NCBI GenBank assembly: GCA_035294855.1
Contig: DATGKD010000223.1
Coordinates: forward strand, 1 to 11,515
Length of the DNA: 11,515 bases
Direction: 5' to 3'
DNA from: DATGKD01 sp035294855
GTDB taxonomy: Bacteria; Actinomycetota; Acidimicrobiia; Acidimicrobiales; UBA8190
The position numbers and the translations under genes were made by a program. Below, in pieces: positions 1 to 5,664 of the stretch (its first letter is position 1; each line of letters opens with the position of its first letter). Under the pieces are notes generated by a model, which did no database searches, had not been told where the DNA came from, and worked only from the letters and a program-made list of their open reading frames with translations.

Positions 1-480
1 GGGACTGGCCAGCCAGACCACACCCCCGGGGTACAGCCCGAGGGTGGGACCGGTGCAGTCGAGCTCGTACCAGTTGCCGGGGCCCGATGCCGGGCCAGTC
101 CCGAGGGTTGCTTGTTCGCTGGGCGGCAAGAGTGTGTACGAGCACACCGGACCTCGAACGCCCCCGCCCACCGCGCCTCCGGATGTCGGGTGACCAGGCC
201 CACCGGGAGCAGACGACGAATTCGACGCCCCCACTGTCACGGTGTTTCCGCCGTCTCCGGCAGTCACATCGGCGAGCGCTCGAGCCACAATCGCCAACTG
301 AACCACCACGCACAGCGCGAACAGGACGACCAGCTTCTTGGATACTCGCCTGGGCGCTCGAGACTCGTTCAGCGCGCCGGCGTCGGGGACCGCACGGTCG
401 GCAGCACTGCCCAGGACAGGCTGCGATTTCGCGCTGAATGACGTTGCACCGTCACGTGACGATGTGAAAAATCCGCCCAC
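1..480 (-). CDS. Partial membrane-anchored or secreted protein, function unknown (N-terminal part)
   Basis: Reading the minus strand from the left edge gives an open frame of 160 codons that continues beyond the window. It has a basic stretch (RRVSKK, about residues 45-50), then a hydrophobic segment (LVVLFALCVVVQLAIVARALA), then a Gly/Ser/Thr-rich linker and a more ordered stretch containing CSYTLLPPSEQ, WYELDC and GVVWLASP. This is the layout of a signal peptide or single membrane anchor followed by an exported domain. Two cysteines after the linker could pair. The only in-frame start I see is GTG at 480, giving an unusual cytoplasmic extension of about 45 residues. A G-rich run lies 11-17 bases upstream, and an in-frame TAG lies just before it, so the start is uncertain. 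Similar small exported proteins occur in actinobacterial integrative elements, but that link is from memory and unproven here. No function is assigned. Confidence 0.55.
   Translation of the reverse strand, partial: MGGFFTSSRDGATSFSAKSQPVLGSAADRAVPDAGALNESRAPRRVSKKLVVLFALCVVVQLAIVARALADVTAGDGGNTVTVGASNSSSAPGGPGHPTSGGAVGGGVRGPVCSYTLLPPSEQATLGTGPASGPGNWYELDCTGPTLGLYPGGVVWLASP
450..461. promoter_or_regulatory. CACGTG-centred palindrome, possible operator
   Basis: CGTCACGTGACG is a perfect 12-bp inverted repeat. It extends to 447-464 (CACCGTCACGTGACGATG) with one mismatched pair. It lies about 20-30 bases inside the partial minus-strand gene if that gene starts at GTG 480. It would be in a normal operator position if the true start is further downstream. 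Regulatory function is inference from symmetry alone. Confidence 0.3.
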
Positions 481-829
481 TACCTACACGCCCCCCACGA
501 CAACCTCTGACAAAGAGGTCATCCCACCGCAATGCGTGGCCACCTTAAGAGCCGAACTGCCGTGGCGCAAGAGGTTTCTTGGTATCGAAGTGCATCCTGA
601 GGTAGCTGGGTTCCCGGTCTCCCCGGATGCCGGGTGACCTCGGAGCGTGGTCGAGCGCAGCGCCCCTGGTCGGATCTGCGGCACAGGTCGGCGGCGGCTG
701 GGAGACCCGGACACCCAACGGACCATGGCGAAACCACCTCGCTGGGAAGTTCGCGCGTGACCTTGCCGGGCTCCTTTCCCTCGAGGTGTCGGAGCATGGG
801 GAAGGACGGCGGCAGCGAAGGGCCGGGAG
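481..829. other. Stretch of about 350 bases with no convincing gene
   Basis: Open frames on both strands here give arginine/proline/serine-rich translations with no recognisable motif, so I read them as chance frames in GC-rich DNA. Base composition is less extreme at 481-600 than in neighbouring genes, which fits intergenic DNA. The only clear structure is the hairpin at 503-519. The right end abuts the first base of a surface-repeat unit at 830 without any of the sequence that should precede it, so 829/830 looks like a junction. It probably combines the upstream region of the minus-strand gene with decayed DNA. Confidence 0.5.
503..519. promoter_or_regulatory. Perfect hairpin upstream of the minus-strand partial gene
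   Basis: ACCTCT, a five-base loop GACAA, then AGAGGT form a perfect six-base-pair stem. It sits 23-39 bases upstream of GTG 480 on the minus strand, so it could be a 5' leader structure or an operator. There is no T-run on either side, so it is not a classical intrinsic terminator. Confidence 0.3.
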
Positions 830-1081
830 GTGGCGTCTGACGGCGGCGTGTTCGCTTTCGGAACAGCGGTATTTACCGGTTCGATGGGCGGCACCGCTCT
901 CAACGCGCCGGTAGCCGGCATCGCCGGCACGCCCGACGACCACGGGTACTGGCTGGTGGCGTCTGACGGCGGCGTGTTCGCCTTCGGCCCGGCAAGGTTC
1001 TTCGGGTCGATGGGCGGCAAGCCGGTCAACGCCCCGATCGCCGTCATCGCCGGCACGCCCGACGGCCGCGGCTACTGGCTC
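830..1081 (+). repeat. Two tandem 126-bp coding repeats
   Basis: The units at 830-955 and 956-1081 are in register at 126 bp (42 codons). Their first 32 bases, beginning GTGGCGTCTGACGGCGGCGT, differ at one position only. The rest of each unit has diverged more at DNA level while keeping GSMGG, NAP, AGTPD and GYWLV. Such repeats can drive unequal recombination and copy loss. Confidence 0.8.
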
Positions 1082-1090
1082 GTCTCGTGA
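830..1090 (+). pseudogene. Truncated C-terminal remnant of a GSMGG/GGVFAFG surface-repeat protein
   Basis: The 86-residue frame is made almost wholly of two copies of a 42-residue unit, VASDGGVFAFG...GSMGG...NAPV..IAGTPD..GYWLV. This unit is common in large exported proteins of high-GC Actinobacteria, often in many tandem copies behind a signal peptide or enzymatic domain. The frame stops two codons into a third unit (VS then TGA). There is no signal peptide. The frame opens exactly at the first residue of a unit, at a GTG that in intact genes encodes an internal valine, and the preceding bases do not encode the expected GYWL end of a previous unit. The frame is open back to 761 but that part is not repeat-like. 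I read it as the C-terminal stub of a deleted or rearranged gene. Translation from GTG 830 is possible but lacks a well-spaced ribosome binding site. Confidence 0.65.
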
Positions 1091-1115
1091 CACCCTCCTC
1101 GTAGGCTGAGGGCGC

Positions 1116-1871
1116 ATGTGCGGACGCGTCGACATCCACACCCCTCCGTCCCAGCTGGCCCGGATGCTCGAGGTCCAGCTCGCCGCCGGCGTCGACCCTG
1201 ACGGCCGGCCCAGCTGGAACGTCCCGCCGGCGCGCGGTGTGCCCGCCATCACCGAACGTCACGGCCGCGGGGACTCGGACGAGGGGGACGGAGCCCACGA
1301 GCGCGTCCTGGACGTGCTCCGGTGGGGGCTCGTACCGCACTGGGCCAAGAACCCCAAGACCGGCTACAAGATGATCAACGCCAAGGCCGAGACGGTCGCC
1401 ACCAAGCCGGCCTATCGCTCGGCGTTCGCCAAGCACCGCTGCCTCATCGTCGTGGACGGCTTCTTCGAATGGCAGGTGCCGGACCCGAACTTCCCCAAGA
1501 AGAAGCAGCCCTTCTACTTCCGGCGGGCGGACGGCCAGCCGATCACTTTCGCCGGCCTGTACGAGACGTGGTGGGACAAGTCGCGCTCAGAGGAGCCGGA
1601 CCCCGAGACGATGCTGCGGACGTGCACGATCATCACCACCAACGCGGGCGCAGACATGATCGACGTCCACGACCGCATGCCCGTCATCATCGAGCGCAAG
1701 GACTTCGATCGCTGGCTCGACCCCGACCAGCACGACACCGACGAGCTCGCCAAGCTGCTGCTGCCCGCGCCGGCGGGCACCCTCGTCCGCCACCCGGTCG
1801 ACAAGACCGTGAACAGCCCGAGAAACGACGGGCCGATGATCATCCAGCAAGCGGTCCCCGAAGCGAGTTGA
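1116..1871 (+). CDS. SRAP-domain DNA-protein crosslink / abasic-site shield protein (YedK/HMCES family)
   Basis: This 251-residue protein belongs to the SOS response-associated peptidase family. Members use the amino group and thiol of Cys2, exposed after removal of Met1, to form a thiazolidine crosslink with abasic sites in single-stranded DNA, protecting stalled forks. All key elements are visible: Cys2 in MCGR, the Asn of WNVPP (N35), WGLVPHW (70-76), NAKAET (88-93), the catalytic Glu in GFFEW (E118), TTNA (174-177) and the active-site His in HDRMP (H185). The start is fixed because Cys must follow the initiator Met; GAGGG lies a few bases upstream. Length is at the upper end for bacterial members, owing to an acidic Asp/Gly-rich loop around residues 48-62 and a Pro/Lys-rich loop after FFEW. 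It follows the repeat remnant by 25 bases and converges on the NTF2-like gene, so it is probably its own unit. E. coli yedK is the best-known homologue. Confidence 0.95.
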   Translation: MCGRVDIHTPPSQLARMLEVQLAAGVDPDGRPSWNVPPARGVPAITERHGRGDSDEGDGAHERVLDVLRWGLVPHWAKNPKTGYKMINAKAETVATKPAYRSAFAKHRCLIVVDGFFEWQVPDPNFPKKKQPFYFRRADGQPITFAGLYETWWDKSRSEEPDPETMLRTCTIITTNAGADMIDVHDRMPVIIERKDFDRWLDPDQHDTDELAKLLLPAPAGTLVRHPVDKTVNSPRNDGPMIIQQAVPEAS

Positions 1872-1926
1872 CCTGCACAGTTCCGGCGGTCCGGCTGCGA
1901 GCGCCTTGAGGACGCGCACGGAGGGC

Positions 1927-2319
1927 TCAGGAGAAGCTGAGCTTGTCCTGCTCCCAGAACGACCGCAGCGAGGCCAGCTTGCCGTCGGGCCCCACCTTGT
2001 AGATGTTGACGAGGTTCACCATGGCGGACTGCCCGCCGGGAATCGTGATGCGGAGCTCGCCGACGTTCGCCACCTCGTCACCGCATTCCACCGACCGGGC
2101 GATGTTGAACTTGAGGCTCTCGCTCATCGAGATGACGTTGTCGTAGAACGCGGTGATGGCCTCGATGCCCCGGTGGCCCCTGCCGTCGGGCGAGAAGTGC
2201 GACGGCCCGACCGGGTCCTCGACGACGGCGTCGTCGGCGAAGAGGCCGAGCCAGCCGTCGCGATCCTTGGCCTCGGCCATCGCCATCGACTTGTAGGACA
2301 TCTCGCGTGCCGCACCCAT
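1927..2319 (-). CDS. NTF2-like / ketosteroid-isomerase-fold protein (SnoaL-type)
   Basis: This 130-residue protein has the cone-shaped NTF2 fold pattern: an N-terminal helix, LFADDAVVEDPVG (26-38), GIEAITAFYDN (51-61) and a C-terminal strand pair ending SLRSFW. LFADDAVVEDPVG closely resembles bacterial delta-5-3-ketosteroid isomerase around its catalytic Asp38, which corresponds to D35 here. By hand alignment the oxyanion-hole Tyr14 position is S11 (the nearest Tyr is Y9) and the Asp99 position is N105. It may therefore be an altered isomerase, an epoxide hydrolase-like enzyme or a binding protein. The start ATG at 2319 has AGGAAAGG seven bases upstream. It lies 63 bases downstream of the luciferase-like gene on the same strand and is probably the last gene of that operon, next to enzymes typical of steroid or lipid breakdown. 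The fold is secure; the reaction is not. Confidence 0.85.
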   Translation of the reverse strand: MGAAREMSYKSMAMAEAKDRDGWLGLFADDAVVEDPVGPSHFSPDGRGHRGIEAITAFYDNVISMSESLKFNIARSVECGDEVANVGELRITIPGGQSAMVNLVNIYKVGPDGKLASLRSFWEQDKLSFS

Positions 2320-2346
2320 GGGGTCGCCTTTCCTGAACCTCGTGTG

Positions 2347-2373
2347 ACGACGACCAGTCCTTGACCTCGTCGT
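2347..2373 (-). promoter_or_regulatory. Hairpin between luciferase-like and NTF2-like genes
   Basis: ACGACGA at 2347-2353 pairs perfectly with TCGTCGT at 2367-2373 around a 13-base loop. It lies between the stop of the upstream gene and the ribosome binding site of the NTF2-like gene. It could be an RNA stability or processing element in the shared transcript. There is no T-tract to make it a standard terminator. Confidence 0.3.
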
Positions 2374-2382
2374 GTCGTGAAG

Positions 2383-3261
2383 CTAGCGCTCCACCTTGTC
2401 GATCACAGTGTCCGCGAACCGCCTGAGGTTGTCCACCTTGACCTGGAGCGGTTCGGTGTCGGGCCCGACGGTGTACGGCCAGCGGAAACCCACCACCACG
2501 TCGGTCACGCCCTGCTCCTCCAGGCGGCGGACGCCGTCCACGCTGTAGGCGTCGGTCGAGATGACGTAGATGGCGAAGGGCTCGTGCTGCCTTTTCGCTT
2601 CGGCCCGCAGCTCGCCCAGGCGGGCCAGGAGCCCCGGCAGGTGCGCGGGGTCGCCGCCGCCGTGCATCCACCCGTCGCCGACGCGCGCCGCCCGGCGCAG
2701 CGCGGCGTCGCCGTGTCCGCCGAGCAGGATCGGGATGGGCGCGCTCGGCGCGGGTGCCATCTTCACCGCGGGGATGTCGAAGATCTCGCCGTGGTACTCG
2801 AAGTACCCACCCGCGGTGAGCCCGCGGATGACGTCCAACTCCTCGTCCATGCGCCGGCCCCGGCGCTCCCAGGGCACGCCGAGGATGGCGTAGTCCTCGG
2901 GCCACGGGCTCGTGCCCACTCCGAGGAGGAACCGGTTCCCCGTCATGACCGCCGCGGTGGATGCTTGCTTGGCGACGAGCACCGGGTGACGGATGGGGAG
3001 CTTCACGACGAAGGTGACGAACCGGATCGTCGACGTGCGCACACCGAGCGCGCACGCCAGCGCGAACGGCTCCAGAAACGGCTTGTCCTCCAGGAACTCG
3101 CGCGTCCCGTCAGGGTTGAACGGATAGGTCGTGTCGGACTCGCGCGGGTAGCAGATACTGTCCGGCAGGACGAACGAGTCGTAGCCGGCCTCCTCGGCCG
3201 CCACGGCGAGCGGCACGTAGTAGCGCGGGTCCGTCATCGACTCGGCGTAGCTGAACCGCAT
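2383..3261 (-). CDS. LLM-class (luciferase-like) flavin/F420-dependent oxidoreductase
   Basis: This 292-residue protein has the full length of the luciferase-like monooxygenase (TIM-barrel) superfamily. Hallmarks are an N-terminal beta strand followed by AVAAEEAGYDSFVLPDS, the HPVLVAKQAST helix, the GNRFLLGVGTSPW strand and loop, the downstream GVPWERRGRRMDEELDVIRGL helix, and PIPILLGGHGDAALRRAARVGDGW near the C-terminal third. In actinobacteria most such proteins use coenzyme F420, though some use FMN; the sequence does not settle the cofactor. The family oxidises or reduces alcohols, ketones or enones, or acts as a monooxygenase. It begins 51 bases after the SDR stop and ends 63 bases before the NTF2-like start, so the three genes are likely one transcript. 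That context suggests a redox step on a lipid or steroid-like intermediate; the substrate is unknown. Confidence 0.92.
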   Translation of the reverse strand: MRFSYAESMTDPRYYVPLAVAAEEAGYDSFVLPDSICYPRESDTTYPFNPDGTREFLEDKPFLEPFALACALGVRTSTIRFVTFVVKLPIRHPVLVAKQASTAAVMTGNRFLLGVGTSPWPEDYAILGVPWERRGRRMDEELDVIRGLTAGGYFEYHGEIFDIPAVKMAPAPSAPIPILLGGHGDAALRRAARVGDGWMHGGGDPAHLPGLLARLGELRAEAKRQHEPFAIYVISTDAYSVDGVRRLEEQGVTDVVVGFRWPYTVGPDTEPLQVKVDNLRRFADTVIDKVER

Positions 3262-3312
3262 GGCGCCGCTACCGGGGAGGCACGTCGAACGCGACGGCGG
3301 GCCCGACGGTTC

Positions 3313-4215
3313 TCATGTGTTGGGCTTGTCGCCGGACGACGCCGCCTTGCGGATCTCCTCCAACCGGTCGATGAGTGGCATGCGCTCCACACCCACCTCG
3401 TCGAACCGCGCCGCGATGCCCTGCGGAGTCCAGCGACCCTCCGTCGTCATCTGACGGACCTCGGTGGGTTGGTTCCACACCGCGATGCGCCCGCCCACCG
3501 CCGTGTACACCTGGCCGGTCACGTCCTTTGAGGCGTCCGACAGCAGGTAGACGACGAGGGGAGCGACGTCCTCGGGCTCGCCCATCTCGGCGAGCTCCAT
3601 CGGGACGTTGGCCGACATGCGGGTGCGCGCCACCGGGGCGACCGCGTTGGCGCGGACCCCGTAACGGTGCAGGCCGACGGCGGCCGAGCGCACGAGGGAG
3701 ACGATCCCGCCTTTGGCGGCGGAGTAGTTGGCCTGAGCGACGCTGCCCGCAAAGGCGCCCGAGGTGAAGCCGACGAGCGAGCCTGACTCCTGCTTGCGCA
3801 TGATCGCTGCGGCCGGACGGAACACGCTGAAGTGGCCCTTCAGGTGGGTGGCGATCACCGTGTCCCATTCGTCCTCGGACATGTTGAACAGCATGCGCTC
3901 GCGCAGGATGCCGGCCACCGCCACCACGCCGTCGATGCGGCCCCAGCGCTCGACGGCGGTGTTCACGATGCGTTCGCCGCCCGCCACGGTGCTCACGTCC
4001 TCGGCAACGGCCACGGCCTCGCCGCCTGCCTGCTCGATCTCCTTCGTGACCGCTTCGGCCACCTCGCTCGTGGGGTTCTCGCCGGCGAGGCCCACGCCGA
4101 TGTCGGCCACCACCACGCGTGCTCCCTCGGCGGCGCACGCCAGCGCACAGGCGCGTCCGATGCCGCCGCCCGCCCCGGTGATGGCGATCGCCTTGCCTTC
4201 CAAGAACCCGGCCAT
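3313..4215 (-). CDS. SDR-family NAD(P)-dependent dehydrogenase (hydroxyacyl-CoA / hydroxysteroid type)
   Basis: This 300-residue protein has a Rossmann fold. TGAGGGIG (13-20) is the glycine-rich nucleotide loop. Asp38 at the end of strand 2 (VVVADIG) favours NAD+. The usual NNAG motif reads AVAG (99-102). YSAAK (164-168) supplies the catalytic Tyr and Lys, and the catalytic Ser would be S152, twelve residues before Tyr, with T151 at the usual thirteen. An insertion after strand 2 (GENPTSEVAEAV) and a tail of about 60 residues resemble the subfamily containing the dehydrogenase domain of the peroxisomal multifunctional enzyme and actinobacterial steroid-regulon SDRs. The start ATG at 4215 has GGAAAGGG at a good distance. 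The open frame runs upstream to 4584, but that part has no SDR similarity and overlaps the divergent gene. It is first in the minus-strand operon, and probably oxidises a 3-hydroxyacyl-CoA or a ring hydroxyl. Confidence 0.92.
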   Translation of the reverse strand: MAGFLEGKAIAITGAGGGIGRACALACAAEGARVVVADIGVGLAGENPTSEVAEAVTKEIEQAGGEAVAVAEDVSTVAGGERIVNTAVERWGRIDGVVAVAGILRERMLFNMSEDEWDTVIATHLKGHFSVFRPAAAIMRKQESGSLVGFTSGAFAGSVAQANYSAAKGGIVSLVRSAAVGLHRYGVRANAVAPVARTRMSANVPMELAEMGEPEDVAPLVVYLLSDASKDVTGQVYTAVGGRIAVWNQPTEVRQMTTEGRWTPQGIAARFDEVGVERMPLIDRLEEIRKAASSGDKPNT

Positions 4216-4332
4216 GGCGTGAATCCCTTTCCTTCCTCGTCCGTAACCGGTGCAGTCGTTCGTGCGCCGGCCGCGTGTGCGGGGGCGCCGTTCGTCGTCG
4301 CGCGCCGCCGGTGGCGGGACGATAGCCGCAGG

Positions 4333-4383
4333 CGTGCACGTCTCCCCAGCCCGGGCGCCACAGGCATGGTTGCGGTGCACCGC
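4333..4383. promoter_or_regulatory. Two GTGCAC-centred palindromes in the divergent promoter region
   Basis: The 226 bases between the SDR and MaoC starts must hold both promoters. Within them CGTGCACG (4333-4340) and GCGGTGCACCGC (4372-4383, perfect 12-bp palindrome) share the GTGCAC core, with centres 41 bp apart, close to four helical turns. A third partial copy, GGTGCA, is at about 4250. Paired sites on one DNA face would suit a dimeric regulator such as a TetR-family protein controlling both operons. No regulator gene is in the window. Function is inferred. Confidence 0.35.
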
Positions 4384-4400
4384 CGCGCCGTGGCGTCTCG

Positions 4401-4416
4401 CTGACGCCTGTGTCAG
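4401..4416. promoter_or_regulatory. CTGAC-N6-GTCAG inverted repeat just upstream of the MaoC-like gene
   Basis: The half-sites CTGAC and GTCAG are separated by six bases and end 25 bases before the ATG at 4442. Together with the following GGATT this occupies the position where a promoter -10 region or a repressor site would be expected. No sigma-factor consensus is clear, so the call rests on symmetry and position. Confidence 0.3.
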
Positions 4417-4441
4417 GATTCCGACGACGAGGAGGGGGACG

Positions 4442-5608
4442 ATGACGCAGGTAGACGACGCCATCGAGTTCGACACGTCCGATGTCGACCGGTACATCGG
4501 CAAGCCCGTCGGTGGGGGGCAGTTGAAGGAGCCGGTCACGGTCACCGACATCCGGCGATGGGTGCAGGCGATGCAGTACCCCAACCCTCTGCACTACGAC
4601 GATGAGGTCGCATCGCGCAGCGTGTTCGGGAGGATCGTGGCCCCCCAATCCTTCACGATCTGTTGCGACGTGGGGCACGGCGCAGGGCCCGCCATCGTCG
4701 GGAACATCCCCGGCACACACATGATCTTCGGCGGAGACGAGTGGTGGTTCGCCGGGCCGCGCATCTACCCGGGCGACGTGCTGCGGATGCGTCGCCGGTT
4801 CGTGGACTACAAGGTGTCGGAGACCAAGTTCGCCGGGCCGACGATGTTCAGCCGGGGCGAGACCGTGTACACGAACCAGCGCGGCGAGAAGGTCGCCCGC
4901 CAGTGGTCGACCGCCGTGCGCTACCGCGCGGACGTGGCGCGCGACCGCTTGTTCTTCGAGCGAGCTGCACCTCGGCCGACCTGGACGCCCGAGCGCCTCG
5001 CCGACATCGAGGCGCAACGCATGGCGTGGATCCGCGGCCTGGCTCACGACGCCAGTCCCACGCTCGAGTCGGTCGAGGTGGGCCAGCAGCTGCCGACGCG
5101 CCCCATCGGCCCCCACTCGCTGCCGAGCATGGCGACGGAGTGGCGCGGCTACATCTTCACGGTGTGGGGCTCGAGCTTCCACGAGGGCCCCGACCACCTG
5201 TCGGACGCGGGCTGGCTCGAGGAGATGGACCGTGACCTCGAGGGCGCGCAGCTCGACCCCGAGCTCGGCGACGGCCTGTACCACGGGCCGTCGCGGGGCC
5301 ACACCGACGAAGAGCACGCGCGATTGATCGGGATGCCGCGCGGCTACGGCTACGGAGCGTCGATGGGCGCGTGGGTACTCGACTACGTCTCCGCGTGGGC
5401 GGGCGACCGCGGCTTCGTGCGCCACTCGGCGGTGCAGTACCGGTTCCCGGCATTCGACGGCGACCTCACGCTGCTCGACGCCGAGGTGACCGCGGCGCGC
5501 TACGAGCCGATACTCGGCACCGGGGTGGTGACGCTCGAGGTGACCATGACGAACCAGGACGGTTCGGTCATGGCCAAGGGACCCGTCGAGGTGGAGCTGC
5601 CGGGCTGA
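4442..5608 (+). CDS. MaoC-like / FAS1-type double-hotdog acyl dehydratase (enoyl-CoA hydratase)
   Basis: This 388-residue protein is long enough for two hotdog domains. The N-terminal half carries YPNPLHYDDE (46-55) followed by VFGRIVAPQSF, the MaoC pattern of an NP-x-H hydratase motif and the following helix. The C-terminal half has RGHTDEEHARLIG (His287) and a strand pattern YRFPAFDGDLTL typical of the second hotdog. Such enzymes hydrate trans-2-enoyl-CoA to 3-hydroxyacyl-CoA, often on bulky substrates. The Asp of the standard D-x-N-P-x-H motif is Tyr46 here, while His51 is kept; the C-terminal half also lacks the Asp. This may be a subfamily trait. The start ATG has GGAGGGGG immediately upstream; the open frame back to 4250 is promoter DNA. 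It is first in the plus-strand operon, 56 bases before the first acyl-CoA synthetase, and divergent from the SDR that could use its product. Confidence 0.87.
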   Translation: MTQVDDAIEFDTSDVDRYIGKPVGGGQLKEPVTVTDIRRWVQAMQYPNPLHYDDEVASRSVFGRIVAPQSFTICCDVGHGAGPAIVGNIPGTHMIFGGDEWWFAGPRIYPGDVLRMRRRFVDYKVSETKFAGPTMFSRGETVYTNQRGEKVARQWSTAVRYRADVARDRLFFERAAPRPTWTPERLADIEAQRMAWIRGLAHDASPTLESVEVGQQLPTRPIGPHSLPSMATEWRGYIFTVWGSSFHEGPDHLSDAGWLEEMDRDLEGAQLDPELGDGLYHGPSRGHTDEEHARLIGMPRGYGYGASMGAWVLDYVSAWAGDRGFVRHSAVQYRFPAFDGDLTLLDAEVTAARYEPILGTGVVTLEVTMTNQDGSVMAKGPVEVELPG

Positions 5609-5664
5609 GCAGCGACGAGATCGGGCGCGGGACAACGCACTCTGCCGGCCGCGGTGCGCATCCA

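Noticed and set aside
1..103. Inverted repeat GGGACTGGCC (1-10) / GGCCAGTCCC (94-103)
   Set aside because: Both arms encode parts of the exported protein and are about 80 bases apart; there is no sign of a transposon end.
179..639. 17-base near-identical repeat CCGGATGYCGGGTGACC at 179-195 and 623-639
   Set aside because: There is one mismatch, no flanking symmetry and no element between the copies that it would bound. The first copy lies in the partial coding sequence, so chance is likely in GC-rich DNA.
484..1252. Minus-strand open frames of 190 and 235 codons
   Set aside because: They overlap the surface-repeat remnant in antisense, and are repetitive only because that repeat is. Composition is Arg/Pro/Ala-rich with no motif.
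1872..1926. Terminator in the convergent gap after the SRAP gene
   Set aside because: Only four-base stems (such as TGCG...CGCA) can be drawn, and no T-run is present.
2377..3531. Plus-strand open frame of 384 codons
   Set aside because: It is antisense to the luciferase-like gene and part of the SDR; the minus-strand frames carry clear family motifs.
3269..5635. Minus-strand open frame of 788 codons
   Set aside because: It covers the SDR out of frame and the MaoC gene in antisense. The translation is His/Arg/Gly/Pro-rich without domain signals, a GC-driven shadow.
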